Shown: positions 42,784-52,057, counted from the first letter of the stretch. The stretch is DNA of 64,000 bases from Gammaproteobacteria bacterium (GCA_029861535.1 JAOTZC010000003.1:80428-144427); one strand, 5' to 3'. The notes: generated from the letters alone by a model not told the origin. A program made the numbers and translations.

Positions 42784-45033
42784 TTACCGAATATTGGCGG
42801 AATAGCCAAGAATACCACGTTCTAACAATTTGTCAGCCGCGGTGCCGATACTGGTCATTCCCTTCAATACCAACTGCAGACCAAACGACGAATCCCGAGT
42901 TCCGTCACGCGTCGAAATGTGTCGCCGGGACACGAGCCTCAGGCCCCAGCAGCAACTTTCATATTCCAACCCAAAAAACTGTTCGAGGGTCTCGTTGTCG
43001 CGGAATGAGAAATTGTATCGGCCAACAAAATTCCATTGGGAACCGACGGGCCACGACCACGACAAATCACCCTGTTCGAGAGAGTCACGGCGGAAGCGAT
43101 AGCTGAGGTTCAGTATCTTGTTGATCGAAGGTCGGTACTGCAGACGGGCTTCGGATTGCGTCGTGCCGCTGCTGCCGGTTCCCCATTGGTGACCGAAATC
43201 AAAATTTAGGTTTTCGTACAATAGAAATCGCACTTCGGCAATGTAGTCGGATGACTCGAAATTGGCTGGCGAGCCGCCTGGCAAGATCACTTGGCGGTCG
43301 CTCAGGTAACGTGTTTGCCCGATGGTTGCGGTTACGAGTTCTTTGCCGCTCGACACATCAAGAATTCGCGACGTTACGCCAATACTGACTTGGTCAGTAT
43401 CGCCAATGCGATCAGTGCCGAGAAAGCGATTCTTGCGAAAAAGTTGCACGAGATTTAGGTCGGGAACAATCGTATCGAAAACTGGCAGATCGTTCTGGTC
43501 GCGAAATGGCACATGTACGTACAGCATCCGCGGTTCGATCGTCTGGAGTCGGCGTGTGCCGGAGCCGCCATTGATGAGACGTTCGAGTACGAATCCCGTG
43601 TCAAGACTCGCAATCGGCAAGCTACGGCTCGGGTCAGTCGACTCGCCGGGCTGCGTATCGCTGAGTTGATATTGTGTGAAGTCCCACGCAATGGCCGGAT
43701 TGACAAACCAGCCTGGTCTTTCGATTGGCAATTCGACCGTCGGCGCAACATTCGCGCGCCAGCCGGTAACGCCGACGTCGCGATCGAAGTTAACGATTTC
43801 GCTATTCAAGCTTACCGAAAGACCGAGAATTTGATCGGGCCACCGGCCGTTGATTAAGACTTGCGGCAAGCGTTGATAGGGCTCCTCTTGCGGCAAGATC
43901 GCATCGTCTAGTGTTTGGTAATCTTGGACCTGAGCAAAAATCGACCACGTCTTCGAGTAACGGTCGAAGTTAATGCTGCGATTTAGGTGAGTGACACTCG
44001 ACGCACTGAGGCTGCCGCCCAAGTCTTCGAAATACTGGCTATCGGAGACTTCCCGAAAGTCGATCTGATTGCGCCACTGGTTTGCAAAGAGCGTGCGATG
44101 TTGCAGACTCATCATATGTCGCTCGTCGTCGACAAGACTGTCATCCGGCAAATATTGCGCCGTGACAATGCCGTCACTACGTTCCGTCAGGTAGCGGAAC
44201 TCAGTTTGCAGCTGTAGTCCTCGGTCCGTCAGCAACCTGGGAGTGATAGTTGCATCGTAGTTAGGCGCGATATTCCAGTAGTACGGGACACGAAACTGAT
44301 TGCCACTACGCCCAGCGCTACCAATCTCCGGCGTTAAAATGCCGGACTTTCGAGCGTCACTAATTGGGAAGGAAAGATAGGGTGCGTAAAGAATCGGGAT
44401 ATTTTGAAATCGAAGTTTGATGTTTCGTGCTATGCCGACACCGGTACGCGTGTCGAGATCAATGTCGCCCGCTTCGAGTTCCCAGTCATTGGATCCAGGT
44501 GGGCAGGTTGTGTAGCTGACGTCATCGAGCTGTAACTGGCCTTGTTGATTGATCAATAAATTCGAGGCGCTGCCTGTCGCATTGTTGTGGCCGAGTGAGA
44601 ATTCCGCCCCAGAAAACTGGATACGCCCCGAATCATAGGAAAATTCGGCCGAGTCGCTGCGGATCTGCGTTCCCGGGTCCTCGTATCGCACGTCCCCGTC
44701 CAGGTGCACGGCACGCTTATCGGGATCAAAAGACGCTCTATCAGCACCCGCGAGCTTGTCGCCACGTCGGAGTAATACGCCACCGCTCATCGTCGCGGCC
44801 GGATTTGGTCCGATCGTGGCTTCGAATTCGCCGGCGGCCAGTTCAATTGCAGATTCGCCTTCAATTGTGCGCGGTGGCATCTGAACTTCATCGTCAAGCC
44901 GGGTATCGAGCGAGTTCTGACAGGCCAGCGGATCCGCGGCGTGAACGGACGACGCGGCCAGCAGGCAGCTTAAAAAAATCAATCGATTCGAAAACAAGGC
45001 TCTGGGCTGATTTGTCGTGAAAACTAACGCCAT
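42784..45033 (-). CDS. lptD: LPS-assembly outer membrane protein LptD
   Basis: The beta-barrel translocon inserting lipopolysaccharide into the outer leaflet, working with LptE. The 749-residue protein has a signal peptide (about 1-33), an N-terminal OstA/LptA-like domain (about 65-170) and the LptD barrel (about 270-749). The four cysteines expected for the activating disulfides are visible: Cys38, Cys177 and the pair Cys694-Cys695 in YESCCWGLRL. It is the first gene of a minus-strand run reaching to kmo. It is divergent from amgK. Confidence 0.97.
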   Translation of the reverse strand: MALVFTTNQPRALFSNRLIFLSCLLAASSVHAADPLACQNSLDTRLDDEVQMPPRTIEGESAIELAAGEFEATIGPNPAATMSGGVLLRRGDKLAGADRASFDPDKRAVHLDGDVRYEDPGTQIRSDSAEFSYDSGRIQFSGAEFSLGHNNATGSASNLLINQQGQLQLDDVSYTTCPPGSNDWELEAGDIDLDTRTGVGIARNIKLRFQNIPILYAPYLSFPISDARKSGILTPEIGSAGRSGNQFRVPYYWNIAPNYDATITPRLLTDRGLQLQTEFRYLTERSDGIVTAQYLPDDSLVDDERHMMSLQHRTLFANQWRNQIDFREVSDSQYFEDLGGSLSASSVTHLNRSINFDRYSKTWSIFAQVQDYQTLDDAILPQEEPYQRLPQVLINGRWPDQILGLSVSLNSEIVNFDRDVGVTGWRANVAPTVELPIERPGWFVNPAIAWDFTQYQLSDTQPGESTDPSRSLPIASLDTGFVLERLINGGSGTRRLQTIEPRMLYVHVPFRDQNDLPVFDTIVPDLNLVQLFRKNRFLGTDRIGDTDQVSIGVTSRILDVSSGKELVTATIGQTRYLSDRQVILPGGSPANFESSDYIAEVRFLLYENLNFDFGHQWGTGSSGTTQSEARLQYRPSINKILNLSYRFRRDSLEQGDLSWSWPVGSQWNFVGRYNFSFRDNETLEQFFGLEYESCCWGLRLVSRRHISTRDGTRDSSFGLQLVLKGMTSIGTAADKLLERGILGYSANIR

Positions 45034-45127
45034 GACGGCGTTGTCAAAAACGGGATGTTATCAAGCATCGCTATTTGTTACCTTCGCATAGTTTTGCAGG
45101 TGCTTCAACGCGTTACGGAGACAGTCT

Positions 45128-46150
45128 ATCAGTCATAGCACGGCTTCAAATGACTCGCGTCTGGACGAATTATCCGGCTGGCTAAACGGTCTCGGGAATT
45201 TGGCTGACGGCCATATCACGCCAGCGTCGGAGGATGCGAGTTTCCGTCGATACTTTCGATGCCAGACCAGGGACCAGAGTTTCATCGCTATGGACGCGCC
45301 GCCGCCGGCGGAGAACTGCATTCCGTTCGTGAGAATTGCCGGCTTCTTGGAAGCGATGCACTTGAACGCGCCGCGGGTTCTGGAAGCGGATCTTGAGCGA
45401 GGCTTCCTGTTGCTGACTGACCTCGGCAGTACGCAATACCTCAAGTTTCTCGAATCCGATCCGGACTCGGCGGGCGTCCTGTATGACGATGCAATCGATG
45501 CATTGCATACGCTGCAGCAACGTGGTGACGCGTATCAATCACTGCTGCCACCTTACGATTCAGAGCTGCTCGAATTCGAACTGTCTCTGTTTCATGACTG
45601 GTTGTGTGGCACGCATATTGGTATCCGCTTTTCCGCCGATGATGAAATGGCTTGGCGCAAGACCTGTTCATTGCTTGTTGGGAACGCGTTGGACCAGCCG
45701 CAGGTATTCACGCACCGGGACTATCACTCGCGCAATCTGATGTATGTGCCGCATGACAATCCCGGCATTCTCGACTTTCAAGATGCGGTGGAAGGACCGC
45801 TGACCTACGATCTGGTGTCATTGCTTAAGGATTGCTACATCCGGTGGCCCGTCGATCGAGTTCGGACCTGGGCCGAGCAATACTATGCCGGGACCAGTGA
45901 CATGATTCGCCGGCAGGTGGACGGTGATCGATTCCTGCGTTTCTTCGACCTAATGGGTGTGCAGCGTCATCTAAAAGCGGCTGGCATTTTCGCTCGCCTC
46001 AATCATCGCGATGGCAAGCCGGGTTATCTCGCTGATATACCGCGGACACTTGCTTATGTCACGGATCTCGAGTCACGTTACGATGAGCTTAGTTTTCTCG
46101 TCGACTTGATCCGTCGGCAAGTGTTGCCAAGCTTCGAGACTGAAAAATGA
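45128..46150 (+). CDS. amgK: N-acetylmuramate/N-acetylglucosamine kinase AmgK (start uncertain)
   Basis: An anomeric sugar kinase of cell-wall recycling, phosphorylating MurNAc at C1. Kinase motifs are SEDASFRRYFR at the N-terminus, THRDYHSRNLMYV (catalytic Asp and Asn) and GILDFQDAVEGPLTYDLVSL (metal Asp). The only ordinary start codon in frame is TTG 45200, but the frame upstream still encodes the family-like SRLDELSGWLNGLGN (45155-45199). The ATC at 45128 has GGAGA at 45117-45121 with a 6-nt spacer and would give 340 residues, the usual size. The start given is therefore a hypothesis; CTG 45161 and TTG 45200 are alternatives. It overlaps murU by 4 bp. Confidence 0.85.
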   Translation: MSHSTASNDSRLDELSGWLNGLGNLADGHITPASEDASFRRYFRCQTRDQSFIAMDAPPPAENCIPFVRIAGFLEAMHLNAPRVLEADLERGFLLLTDLGSTQYLKFLESDPDSAGVLYDDAIDALHTLQQRGDAYQSLLPPYDSELLEFELSLFHDWLCGTHIGIRFSADDEMAWRKTCSLLVGNALDQPQVFTHRDYHSRNLMYVPHDNPGILDFQDAVEGPLTYDLVSLLKDCYIRWPVDRVRTWAEQYYAGTSDMIRRQVDGDRFLRFFDLMGVQRHLKAAGIFARLNHRDGKPGYLADIPRTLAYVTDLESRYDELSFLVDLIRRQVLPSFETEK

Positions 46151-46803
46151 TTGCGATGATTTTGGCGGCCGGGCGTGGTGAACGCTTACGGCCGATTACG
46201 GATGCTATACCGAAAGCATTAGTGGAGGTGGCTGGAAAGAGTTTGCTCGATCGCCACCTCGAAGCCGTTCGTGCCGCGGGTATCGATACAGTGGTGATTA
46301 ACCTGGGCTGGCTTGGCGGGCAGATCGCCACGCACGTTGGTTCGGGCGCCGATTTCGGTTTGAACGTTGTCTACAGCCCCGAAGGAGACGACATACTCGA
46401 GACCGGCGGCGGTATACACAGAGCACTGCCGATTTTGGGTGCAGAGCCGTTTGTCGTTGTGAATGCCGACATTTTTACCGACATGCCATTGCCAATGACG
46501 CTTGCGGACGATGTTGATGGTCATCTGATGTTGGTGCCGAAACCAATACACCATGCAAGCGGCGATTTTGATCTTGTCGACGGCAAAGTCGCTGTCAACG
46601 ATACGGCGGCGTATACCTTCAGCGGTGTTGCAATTTACCGGCCGGTATTTTTCGCGGGCTGTGAGGCAGGGAGGTTCCCGTTGGCACCGATGCTTCGCGC
46701 TGCCGCAGCTAACGGCCGCCTAAGCGGTCAGGTTTACGACGGTTGTTGGGCAGACGTCGGCACGCCGCGGCGGCTAGACGAACTTAACCAACAATATCGC
46801 TAG
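46147..46803 (+). CDS. murU: N-acetylmuramate alpha-1-phosphate uridylyltransferase
   Basis: Converts MurNAc-1-phosphate to UDP-MurNAc, the second half of the AmgK-MurU recycling bypass. The 218-residue nucleotidyltransferase begins MILAAGRGERLRPITDAIPK (sugar-nucleotide pyrophosphorylase signature) and has VVVNADIFTDMPL for metal binding and YDGCWADVGTPRRL at the C-terminus. ATG 46147 overlaps the amgK stop. Only 13 bp separate its stop from that of the convergent lipB gene. Confidence 0.93.
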   Translation: MIAMILAAGRGERLRPITDAIPKALVEVAGKSLLDRHLEAVRAAGIDTVVINLGWLGGQIATHVGSGADFGLNVVYSPEGDDILETGGGIHRALPILGAEPFVVVNADIFTDMPLPMTLADDVDGHLMLVPKPIHHASGDFDLVDGKVAVNDTAAYTFSGVAIYRPVFFAGCEAGRFPLAPMLRAAAANGRLSGQVYDGCWADVGTPRRLDELNQQYR

Positions 46804-46816
46804 TATTTGGCGACGC

Positions 46817-47452
46817 TCACGGCGTTTCGGCAAGAGCCATCTCACCGAAACCCAAATGCCGCAAAAAATGCGGCAGCAGCCGCGCCTGGATGAGCTCAAG
46901 GTCGTGTTCGGCGCCGAGTGCCCTGAAATCTGTAACCGACAATTCCGAATAGCCGCAAGGGTTGATACGTGAAAAGGGTTCGAGATCTACGTCGACATTT
47001 AGTGCCATGCCATGAAAACTGGCGCCGCGCCGAATTCTCAGGCCGACACTAGCGAGTTTAACGCCGTCAACATAGACACCCGGCGCATCGGCACGGCTTT
47101 CAGCCTGAAGACTAAATTCAGCAGCGAGGTCAACAACGCTTTGCTCCAACGCAGTAACCAACGACCGCACCCCAATTTTTGCCCGCCGTAGGTCGATTAG
47201 CGGGTAGACCATCAGCTGGCCGGGACCGTGATACGTAACCTGGCCGCCGCGGTCGATTTGCACGACCGGAATATTGCCCGGGGCAAGCAGATGCTCGCGG
47301 CTCGCGTTGACGCCGAGCGTAAATACCGGCTTGTGTTCAGTGAACCAGATCTCGTCCGGCGTATCCGCATTGCGAGCATCGGTGAACTGCTGCATTGCTC
47401 GCCATACCGGCTCGTAGTCCGTCAAACCAAGCTCGCGAATCTCGATAGCCAT
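46817..47452 (-). CDS. lipB: Octanoyltransferase LipB
   Basis: Transfers octanoate from ACP to lipoyl domains, the first step of protein lipoylation (GcvH here, and 2-oxoacid dehydrogenases). The 211-residue protein has RGGQVTYHGPGQLMVYPLID (about 68-87), the lysine in GVKLASVGLRIRRGASFHG and the acyl-accepting cysteine in RINPCGYSEL. It is last in the elongation cluster, 8 bp after ybeD. lipA is not in the window. Confidence 0.96.
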   Translation of the reverse strand: MAIEIRELGLTDYEPVWRAMQQFTDARNADTPDEIWFTEHKPVFTLGVNASREHLLAPGNIPVVQIDRGGQVTYHGPGQLMVYPLIDLRRAKIGVRSLVTALEQSVVDLAAEFSLQAESRADAPGVYVDGVKLASVGLRIRRGASFHGMALNVDVDLEPFSRINPCGYSELSVTDFRALGAEHDLELIQARLLPHFLRHLGFGEMALAETP

Positions 47453-47460
47453 TTCAGATC

Positions 47461-47724
47461 CTACAATGCCATTAACACATCTTCGTGAGCGCTAATCTCA
47501 CGATAAATGTCGTCCAGTTGTTGCTGGCTCTTTGCGTTGATCGTTACGGTGATCGAAACAAAACGACCATTGCGGCTCAGCGAAGTCTGAATAGCTCGGT
47601 CGTCGATTGGGCCAGTGTGCTTTTCGATAATTGCGCGGACTGTCGTATGAAATTCTGACGATTCACGTCCCATCATCTTGATGGGGAAATCGCACGGAAA
47701 CTTGAGCAGTTTTTCTTCGCCCAT
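47461..47724 (-). CDS. ybeD: DUF493 family protein YbeD
   Basis: An 87-residue small alpha/beta protein: EEKLLKFPCDFPIKMMGRE, then RAIIEKHTG, SRNGRFVSITVTINAKSQQQ and DDIYREISAHEDVLMAL. It is the standard partner between dacA and lipB in gammaproteobacteria; its function is unknown, though an ACT-like fold suggests a regulatory role. ATG 47724 is preferred over upstream in-frame ATGs, which lie inside dacA. Confidence 0.93.
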   Translation of the reverse strand: MGEEKLLKFPCDFPIKMMGRESSEFHTTVRAIIEKHTGPIDDRAIQTSLSRNGRFVSITVTINAKSQQQLDDIYREISAHEDVLMAL

Positions 47725-47731
47725 GACGGAA

Positions 47732-48898
47732 CTATTCGAACCAAAGGCTGATTCCGTCGCGAGTACGCTGCCAAAACGAACCGCGGGGATTATCCTCGAG
47801 CGCACGTAGGGATTCAGAAAGCAAAGTATCGCCGTTTAAATTGACACTGATCTTGGCGAGCGCTTGCCCCTGTGAAACGGGTGCCGTCATCGTCACCGGA
47901 ATCTCCCGTATCATGTCCAGCGAGTCATACGTGCCGCGCGGAATCGTAATATACAAGTCATCTAATAAGCCGAGCGGCGAATACTCATTAGCCGATTTCC
48001 AGACCCTCGCCCGCGTGACTTCCTCCCCAGCCCGGTAGAGCAGCCGAGTTTCGTAAAAGCGGAAGCTGTAGTTAATCAGGGCCTGGCTGCCATCGATACG
48101 GGCTTTGTCGCTAGACGTACCGAGGACTACGGCGATGACTCGCATCCCGTCGCGCTTCGCCGACGAAACGAGACACCAGCCGGCGTCGTCAGTTTGCCCA
48201 GTCTTCATACCGTCGACACTCGCGTCGCGCCACAAGAGCCGATTACGGTTGGGCTGTTTGATGTCGTTCCACGTGAATTCGCGCACCGAATACCATTTAT
48301 AGAACCCAGGGAATTCTTCGATAATTGCGCGGGCCAGCGTCGACAGATCTCGCGCGGTCGAGTAGTGATCCTTGTTGGGCAGGCCAGTTGAATTCATAAA
48401 ATGACTTGAGAGCATGCCGAGCGAGCTTGCGGATTGATTCATCATTTCCGCGAATACCTCCTCGGTACCGGCCACGTGCTCGGCCAGGGCCACGCTCGCA
48501 TCGTTGCCCGATTGCACGATCATGCCCATCAGCAGGTCCTGTATCGAAACGCGCTTGCCCACTTCGATGAACATACGTGAACCGCCAGTGCGCCAAGCTT
48601 TCTCGCTGACCGTGACTTCATCTTGGAGTTGAATCTGGTTCTGTCGTAGGGCCTGAAAGACCACATATGCCGTCATCAGCTTGGTCAGACTGGCCGGTGC
48701 CAGCCGTCCGTCGGGGGCGAGACTCGCAAGCTCGTGGCCGGTCCGGCCGTCAATCATCAAATAACTCTTGGCACCGATAATGGGCGGGGCGGGCACCGGC
48801 CGCTGCTCCTGAGCGAGCGCTGTTCCGGCGATAAGAATCAGGACAACAGAAACCAGAAAAGGAATTCGTAGGAGCATGAGGACTTTGAAGTAGGGCAT
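47732..48898 (-). CDS. dacA: D-alanyl-D-alanine carboxypeptidase (PBP5/6 type)
   Basis: Trims pentapeptide side chains of peptidoglycan in the periplasm. The 388-residue protein has a signal peptide (about 10-29), the nucleophile motif Ser70-L-T-Lys73 (APASLTKLMTAY), Ser130-Gly-Asn (QSGNDAS) and Lys232-Thr-Gly (DGMKTGQT), and a C-terminal amphipathic helix for membrane attachment. It lies between rlpA and ybeD, separated from rlpA by a hairpin repeat. Confidence 0.96.
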   Translation of the reverse strand: MPYFKVLMLLRIPFLVSVVLILIAGTALAQEQRPVPAPPIIGAKSYLMIDGRTGHELASLAPDGRLAPASLTKLMTAYVVFQALRQNQIQLQDEVTVSEKAWRTGGSRMFIEVGKRVSIQDLLMGMIVQSGNDASVALAEHVAGTEEVFAEMMNQSASSLGMLSSHFMNSTGLPNKDHYSTARDLSTLARAIIEEFPGFYKWYSVREFTWNDIKQPNRNRLLWRDASVDGMKTGQTDDAGWCLVSSAKRDGMRVIAVVLGTSSDKARIDGSQALINYSFRFYETRLLYRAGEEVTRARVWKSANEYSPLGLLDDLYITIPRGTYDSLDMIREIPVTMTAPVSQGQALAKISVNLNGDTLLSESLRALEDNPRGSFWQRTRDGISLWFE

Positions 48899-48969
48899 TC
48901 GTGGGGGCGCTATTGTAGCCGGATTTTTGTGCGAGCGGTCACATGATAAAGGAGAGGGGCTCGCGATTT

Positions 48970-49050
48970 AGCTGTGAGCGTGATGCTCGTTATCGGAAGT
49001 AAAGCGCAGTGCAACGAGCCATGACGATAATGAGCATCACGCTCACAGCT
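48970..49050 (-). repeat. Conserved-loop hairpin, copy 4 (3' of rlpA)
   Basis: A 26-bp stem (48970-48995 with 49025-49050, one mismatch) encloses the conserved 29-nt loop, read on the minus strand, 10 bp beyond the rlpA stop and in its sense direction. The central five bases of the loop differ (TTGCA instead of CTCTG). The micro-frame reads MARCTALYFR and ends in TAA. It lies inside the cell-elongation cluster, between rlpA and dacA. Confidence 0.9.
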
Positions 49051-49060
49051 CTACAGTTCT

Positions 49061-49939
49061 TTAGTCCGTCACAAGGTACGGATCCATGATGCCGAGATTC
49101 TCAAGCTCCTCGACCAGAACATCGTATTGGATGACCTCAACAATCGGCCCAATACGCACCCGATACATCGTCGGTGTCACGCTTTTATCCGTGTGCACAA
49201 ACGCATTCCCGATACCCCGATCCGACAACAGCGTATGGCGGCGCTCGGCGTTGTCGCGGCTGCCAAACGCACCGACTTGAACAAACACATTTTTTTCGTG
49301 CTTCTCCAGTAGTGGTTCAGGTTCGGTGGTTTGAGCCGGTGTAGGAAATGGCGCGGAAGCGTCGGCTGGTTCAGGTGGCGGGTGTGAGACAGAACGGGTC
49401 GGTCGGTCGCCGGCTGGTTCGTCGAAAGAAATCGCTGTTACTTCAACGAGGCTGGTGCCGTCACCGACCATATCGAGCCGAAGCGCCGCGGCGTATGACA
49501 GGTCAATTATGCGATTGTGTACAAAAGGCCCGCGATCATTGACGCGAACGACAATGCTTCGGTTATTGCGCAGATTGTGGACGCGCACATAAGATGGCAA
49601 TGGCAGCGTCTTGTGTGCCGCGGTCATTGCGTACATGTTGTAGGTTTCGCGGTTAGACGTCAGACGGCCATGAAATTTTTGTCCATACCAAGACGCGACG
49701 CCGCGTTCCGAATAGCCGCTGCTAGACGGCATTACCGTGTACCGCTTGCCCAAGACTTCGTACACCGGCCCGTTACCGTAGCGGCTGCGAGGCTCGATAC
49801 GCGGTATTGCGTCGCCGGGCAAATCAGGAATCGAAACGCTGCCGCTTGGCGCTCTATCTCGCACATTGTTGCCGCCGCAGCTCGCGAGTAACGCGATTGA
49901 CAGGGCTGCTGCCGCAGTTTGAAGAGCTTTACGATGCAT
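49061..49939 (-). CDS. rlpA: Rare lipoprotein A (septal ring lytic transglycosylase) with SPOR domain
   Basis: A 292-residue lipoprotein. The signal sequence (MHRKALQTAAAALSIALLASCGG) has the lipobox LLASC. The double-psi beta-barrel domain (about 75-165) has GVASWYGQKFHGRLTSNRETY and VRVNDRGPFVHNRIIDLSYAAA. A C-terminal SPOR domain (about 220-290, VFVQVGAFGSRDNAERR) binds denuded glycan. ATG 49939 is chosen from the signal peptide; it overlaps the end of mltB by 11 bp. Confidence 0.95.
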   Translation of the reverse strand: MHRKALQTAAAALSIALLASCGGNNVRDRAPSGSVSIPDLPGDAIPRIEPRSRYGNGPVYEVLGKRYTVMPSSSGYSERGVASWYGQKFHGRLTSNRETYNMYAMTAAHKTLPLPSYVRVHNLRNNRSIVVRVNDRGPFVHNRIIDLSYAAALRLDMVGDGTSLVEVTAISFDEPAGDRPTRSVSHPPPEPADASAPFPTPAQTTEPEPLLEKHEKNVFVQVGAFGSRDNAERRHTLLSDRGIGNAFVHTDKSVTPTMYRVRIGPIVEVIQYDVLVEELENLGIMDPYLVTD

Positions 49940-50918
49940 CTGATTCAAGTGCGTACGCAATTTCTTGTCCAAGCTGATGTACCGCGAGCGCATACATCAC
50001 GCTGCGGTTGTAGCGCGTAATGACAAAAAAATTGTGAAATCCAACCCAATGTTCTGTCCCGTCCTTGCCTTCATACGTTAACAGTTGAGTCTTGCTATCG
50101 TCGGGTAAATCGGTGGCGAACAAAACACCTTTATCACTCAAAGTCCTGACGGTATCTTGCGGTGTCAATGTGTTTTCGGGTTTCGGTACTTCGCCATGCC
50201 ACCGCTTGCCGAGACTGGCCTGAGCAATAACCGGTTGGTTCGACCGCCAGCCGTGCGCGTTGAAGTAGTTTGCGATGCTAGCCGCGACGTCGGTCCAGTT
50301 ATTCCAGATATCGCGCTTGCCGTCAGCGGTAGAATCGATCGCGTACATTCGAAAGCTCGATGGCATGAACTGCGGCAGCCCCATCGCTCCAGCATAGGAG
50401 CCGGTCGCTTGATCCGCCGGCATCTCCTCTTCTCGGACCAGCAGCAGGTATTGTTTTAGTTCCTTGCGGAAAAACTGCGCGCGCGGTGGGTAATAAAATG
50501 CCAGTGTCGACAATGCATCAAGCACGCGGTAACCGCCTGTGATTCGACCATAGTAGGTTTCGACGCCAATGATGCCGACTAGAATCTCTTCGGGAACACC
50601 CGAAGTCGCGGCGACCTCTGCCAACATGTCACCATTCTCCCGACAAAAATCTGCGCCCGCCTCAATGCGTTCCGGCGTAATAAAAATGCGCCGGTACTCC
50701 GCCCAGGATAGGGTTTTCTCTGCCGGCCGACTGATTGCGTCGAGAATTGCCTGCTTGCGCTCTGCCTGTTTGAGTGTTCCCACAAGTTCCGCGCGGTCAA
50801 ATTCATGGTCTCTGACCATTTCGTCAATGAATGTGCGCACTTCGGGCTGCTCAACATCCACCGCGTGAACGGTCGAAAACGAAAGCAGAACAGCGCCGGC
50901 GTAGAGGATGGCTTTCAT
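49929..50918 (-). CDS. mltB: Membrane-bound lytic murein transglycosylase B
   Basis: Cleaves glycan strands with formation of anhydro-MurNAc. The 329-residue protein has a signal peptide (about 1-19) without a clear lipobox cysteine, the catalytic glutamate in VGIIGVETYYGRITG, YAGAMGLPQFMPSSFRMYAID and RDIWNNWTDVAASIANYF. Its ATG overlaps the rodA stop by one base. Confidence 0.95.
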   Translation of the reverse strand: MKAILYAGAVLLSFSTVHAVDVEQPEVRTFIDEMVRDHEFDRAELVGTLKQAERKQAILDAISRPAEKTLSWAEYRRIFITPERIEAGADFCRENGDMLAEVAATSGVPEEILVGIIGVETYYGRITGGYRVLDALSTLAFYYPPRAQFFRKELKQYLLLVREEEMPADQATGSYAGAMGLPQFMPSSFRMYAIDSTADGKRDIWNNWTDVAASIANYFNAHGWRSNQPVIAQASLGKRWHGEVPKPENTLTPQDTVRTLSDKGVLFATDLPDDSKTQLLTYEGKDGTEHWVGFHNFFVITRYNRSVMYALAVHQLGQEIAYALESDAS

Positions 50919-52057
50919 TAGTGCGGCAATAGCTTCCGGTCCGAATGAATCGACATTAGAATACCGAATCCAGCCATAAGCGTCACCATCGACGTGCCAC
51001 CAAAACTGACCAGTGGCAATGGCACGCCAACGACCGGAATGAGACCCGAAACCATTGCTGTATTAACAAATACGTAAACGAAAAATGTCAGGCTGATGGA
51101 TCCGGCAAGCAGGCGCGAGTAGGTGTCGTGCGCTTGTGTAGCGATCCAGAGTCCACGGCCGATGACAAACACGTACAGGACTAACAGCGCCAATACACCG
51201 AGCAGGCCAAATTCTTCACCCATCACGGCGAAGATAAAGTCTGTGTCGCGTTCTGGAAGAAACTCAAGCTGGGCCTGCGAACCGTTGGTCCAGCCTTTGC
51301 CGAAAAGTCCACCGGAACCGATCGCGATTTTTGATTGAATAATGTTGTAGCCGGCGCCGAGTGGGTCACTGTCCGGGTTGAGTAAGGTCAATACACGCTG
51401 TTTTTGATAGTCCTGCATGTAATTCCACAGCACCAGCGCTCCCGGTACGGCCAACACGGCAAGCGCGATCATTAATCGCACCGGCAAACCCGCCAACACG
51501 ATGACGATAATGCCCGACGCAGCAATTAAGAGTGCGGTGCCGAGATCGGGCTGCCGGGCGATCAACAGCGTCGGTACGAAGATCATTGCTACGATGATTA
51601 ACAGTTGTCCCGCTCGCGGCGGAATTGGTCGGTCGTGCAAGTACCACGCGGCCGCCATCGGTACGGCGAGCTTCATCATTTCTGACGGCTGAAAACGGAT
51701 GCCGATATTCAACCAACGGCGCGCGCCCTGGCCAACCTCGCCGGTAACCAATACCAGAAGCAACAATATCAGCCCTGCGACATAGGCCCACGGCGTCCAT
51801 CGGCGCAAAAAGTCGGGCGAAATCTGGGCGACGAGCAGCATCGCAACGATGGCGATGCCGAGTCGAACAAACTGATTTACCGTCAGTCGGGTGCTTTCGC
51901 CGACGGCGCTGTAGAGAATAACGAGTCCGAACGCGCAAATCAGTATCACGCTGCCCAGTAGCGGACCGTCGATACTCAGCCGGCGCATAAGGCGTGCAAA
52001 GTCCGACAGCGGTGCCGCCTTGCGCGTTACCAACCGGTGTTCCTCACCTTGCCACAT
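50918..52057 (-). CDS. rodA: Rod-shape peptidoglycan glycosyltransferase RodA
   Basis: A SEDS-family polymerase acting with PBP2 in the elongasome. The 379-residue, ten-helix membrane protein has the family segments QPDLGTALLI, the catalytic Asp/Glu loops, LPERDTDFIFAVMGEEFG and GVPLPLVSFGGTSMVT. ATG 52057 (MWQGEEHRL) is preferred over the ORF start at 52129. It overlaps the end of mrdA by 14 bp. Confidence 0.96.
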   Translation of the reverse strand: MWQGEEHRLVTRKAAPLSDFARLMRRLSIDGPLLGSVILICAFGLVILYSAVGESTRLTVNQFVRLGIAIVAMLLVAQISPDFLRRWTPWAYVAGLILLLLVLVTGEVGQGARRWLNIGIRFQPSEMMKLAVPMAAAWYLHDRPIPPRAGQLLIIVAMIFVPTLLIARQPDLGTALLIAASGIIVIVLAGLPVRLMIALAVLAVPGALVLWNYMQDYQKQRVLTLLNPDSDPLGAGYNIIQSKIAIGSGGLFGKGWTNGSQAQLEFLPERDTDFIFAVMGEEFGLLGVLALLVLYVFVIGRGLWIATQAHDTYSRLLAGSISLTFFVYVFVNTAMVSGLIPVVGVPLPLVSFGGTSMVTLMAGFGILMSIHSDRKLLPH

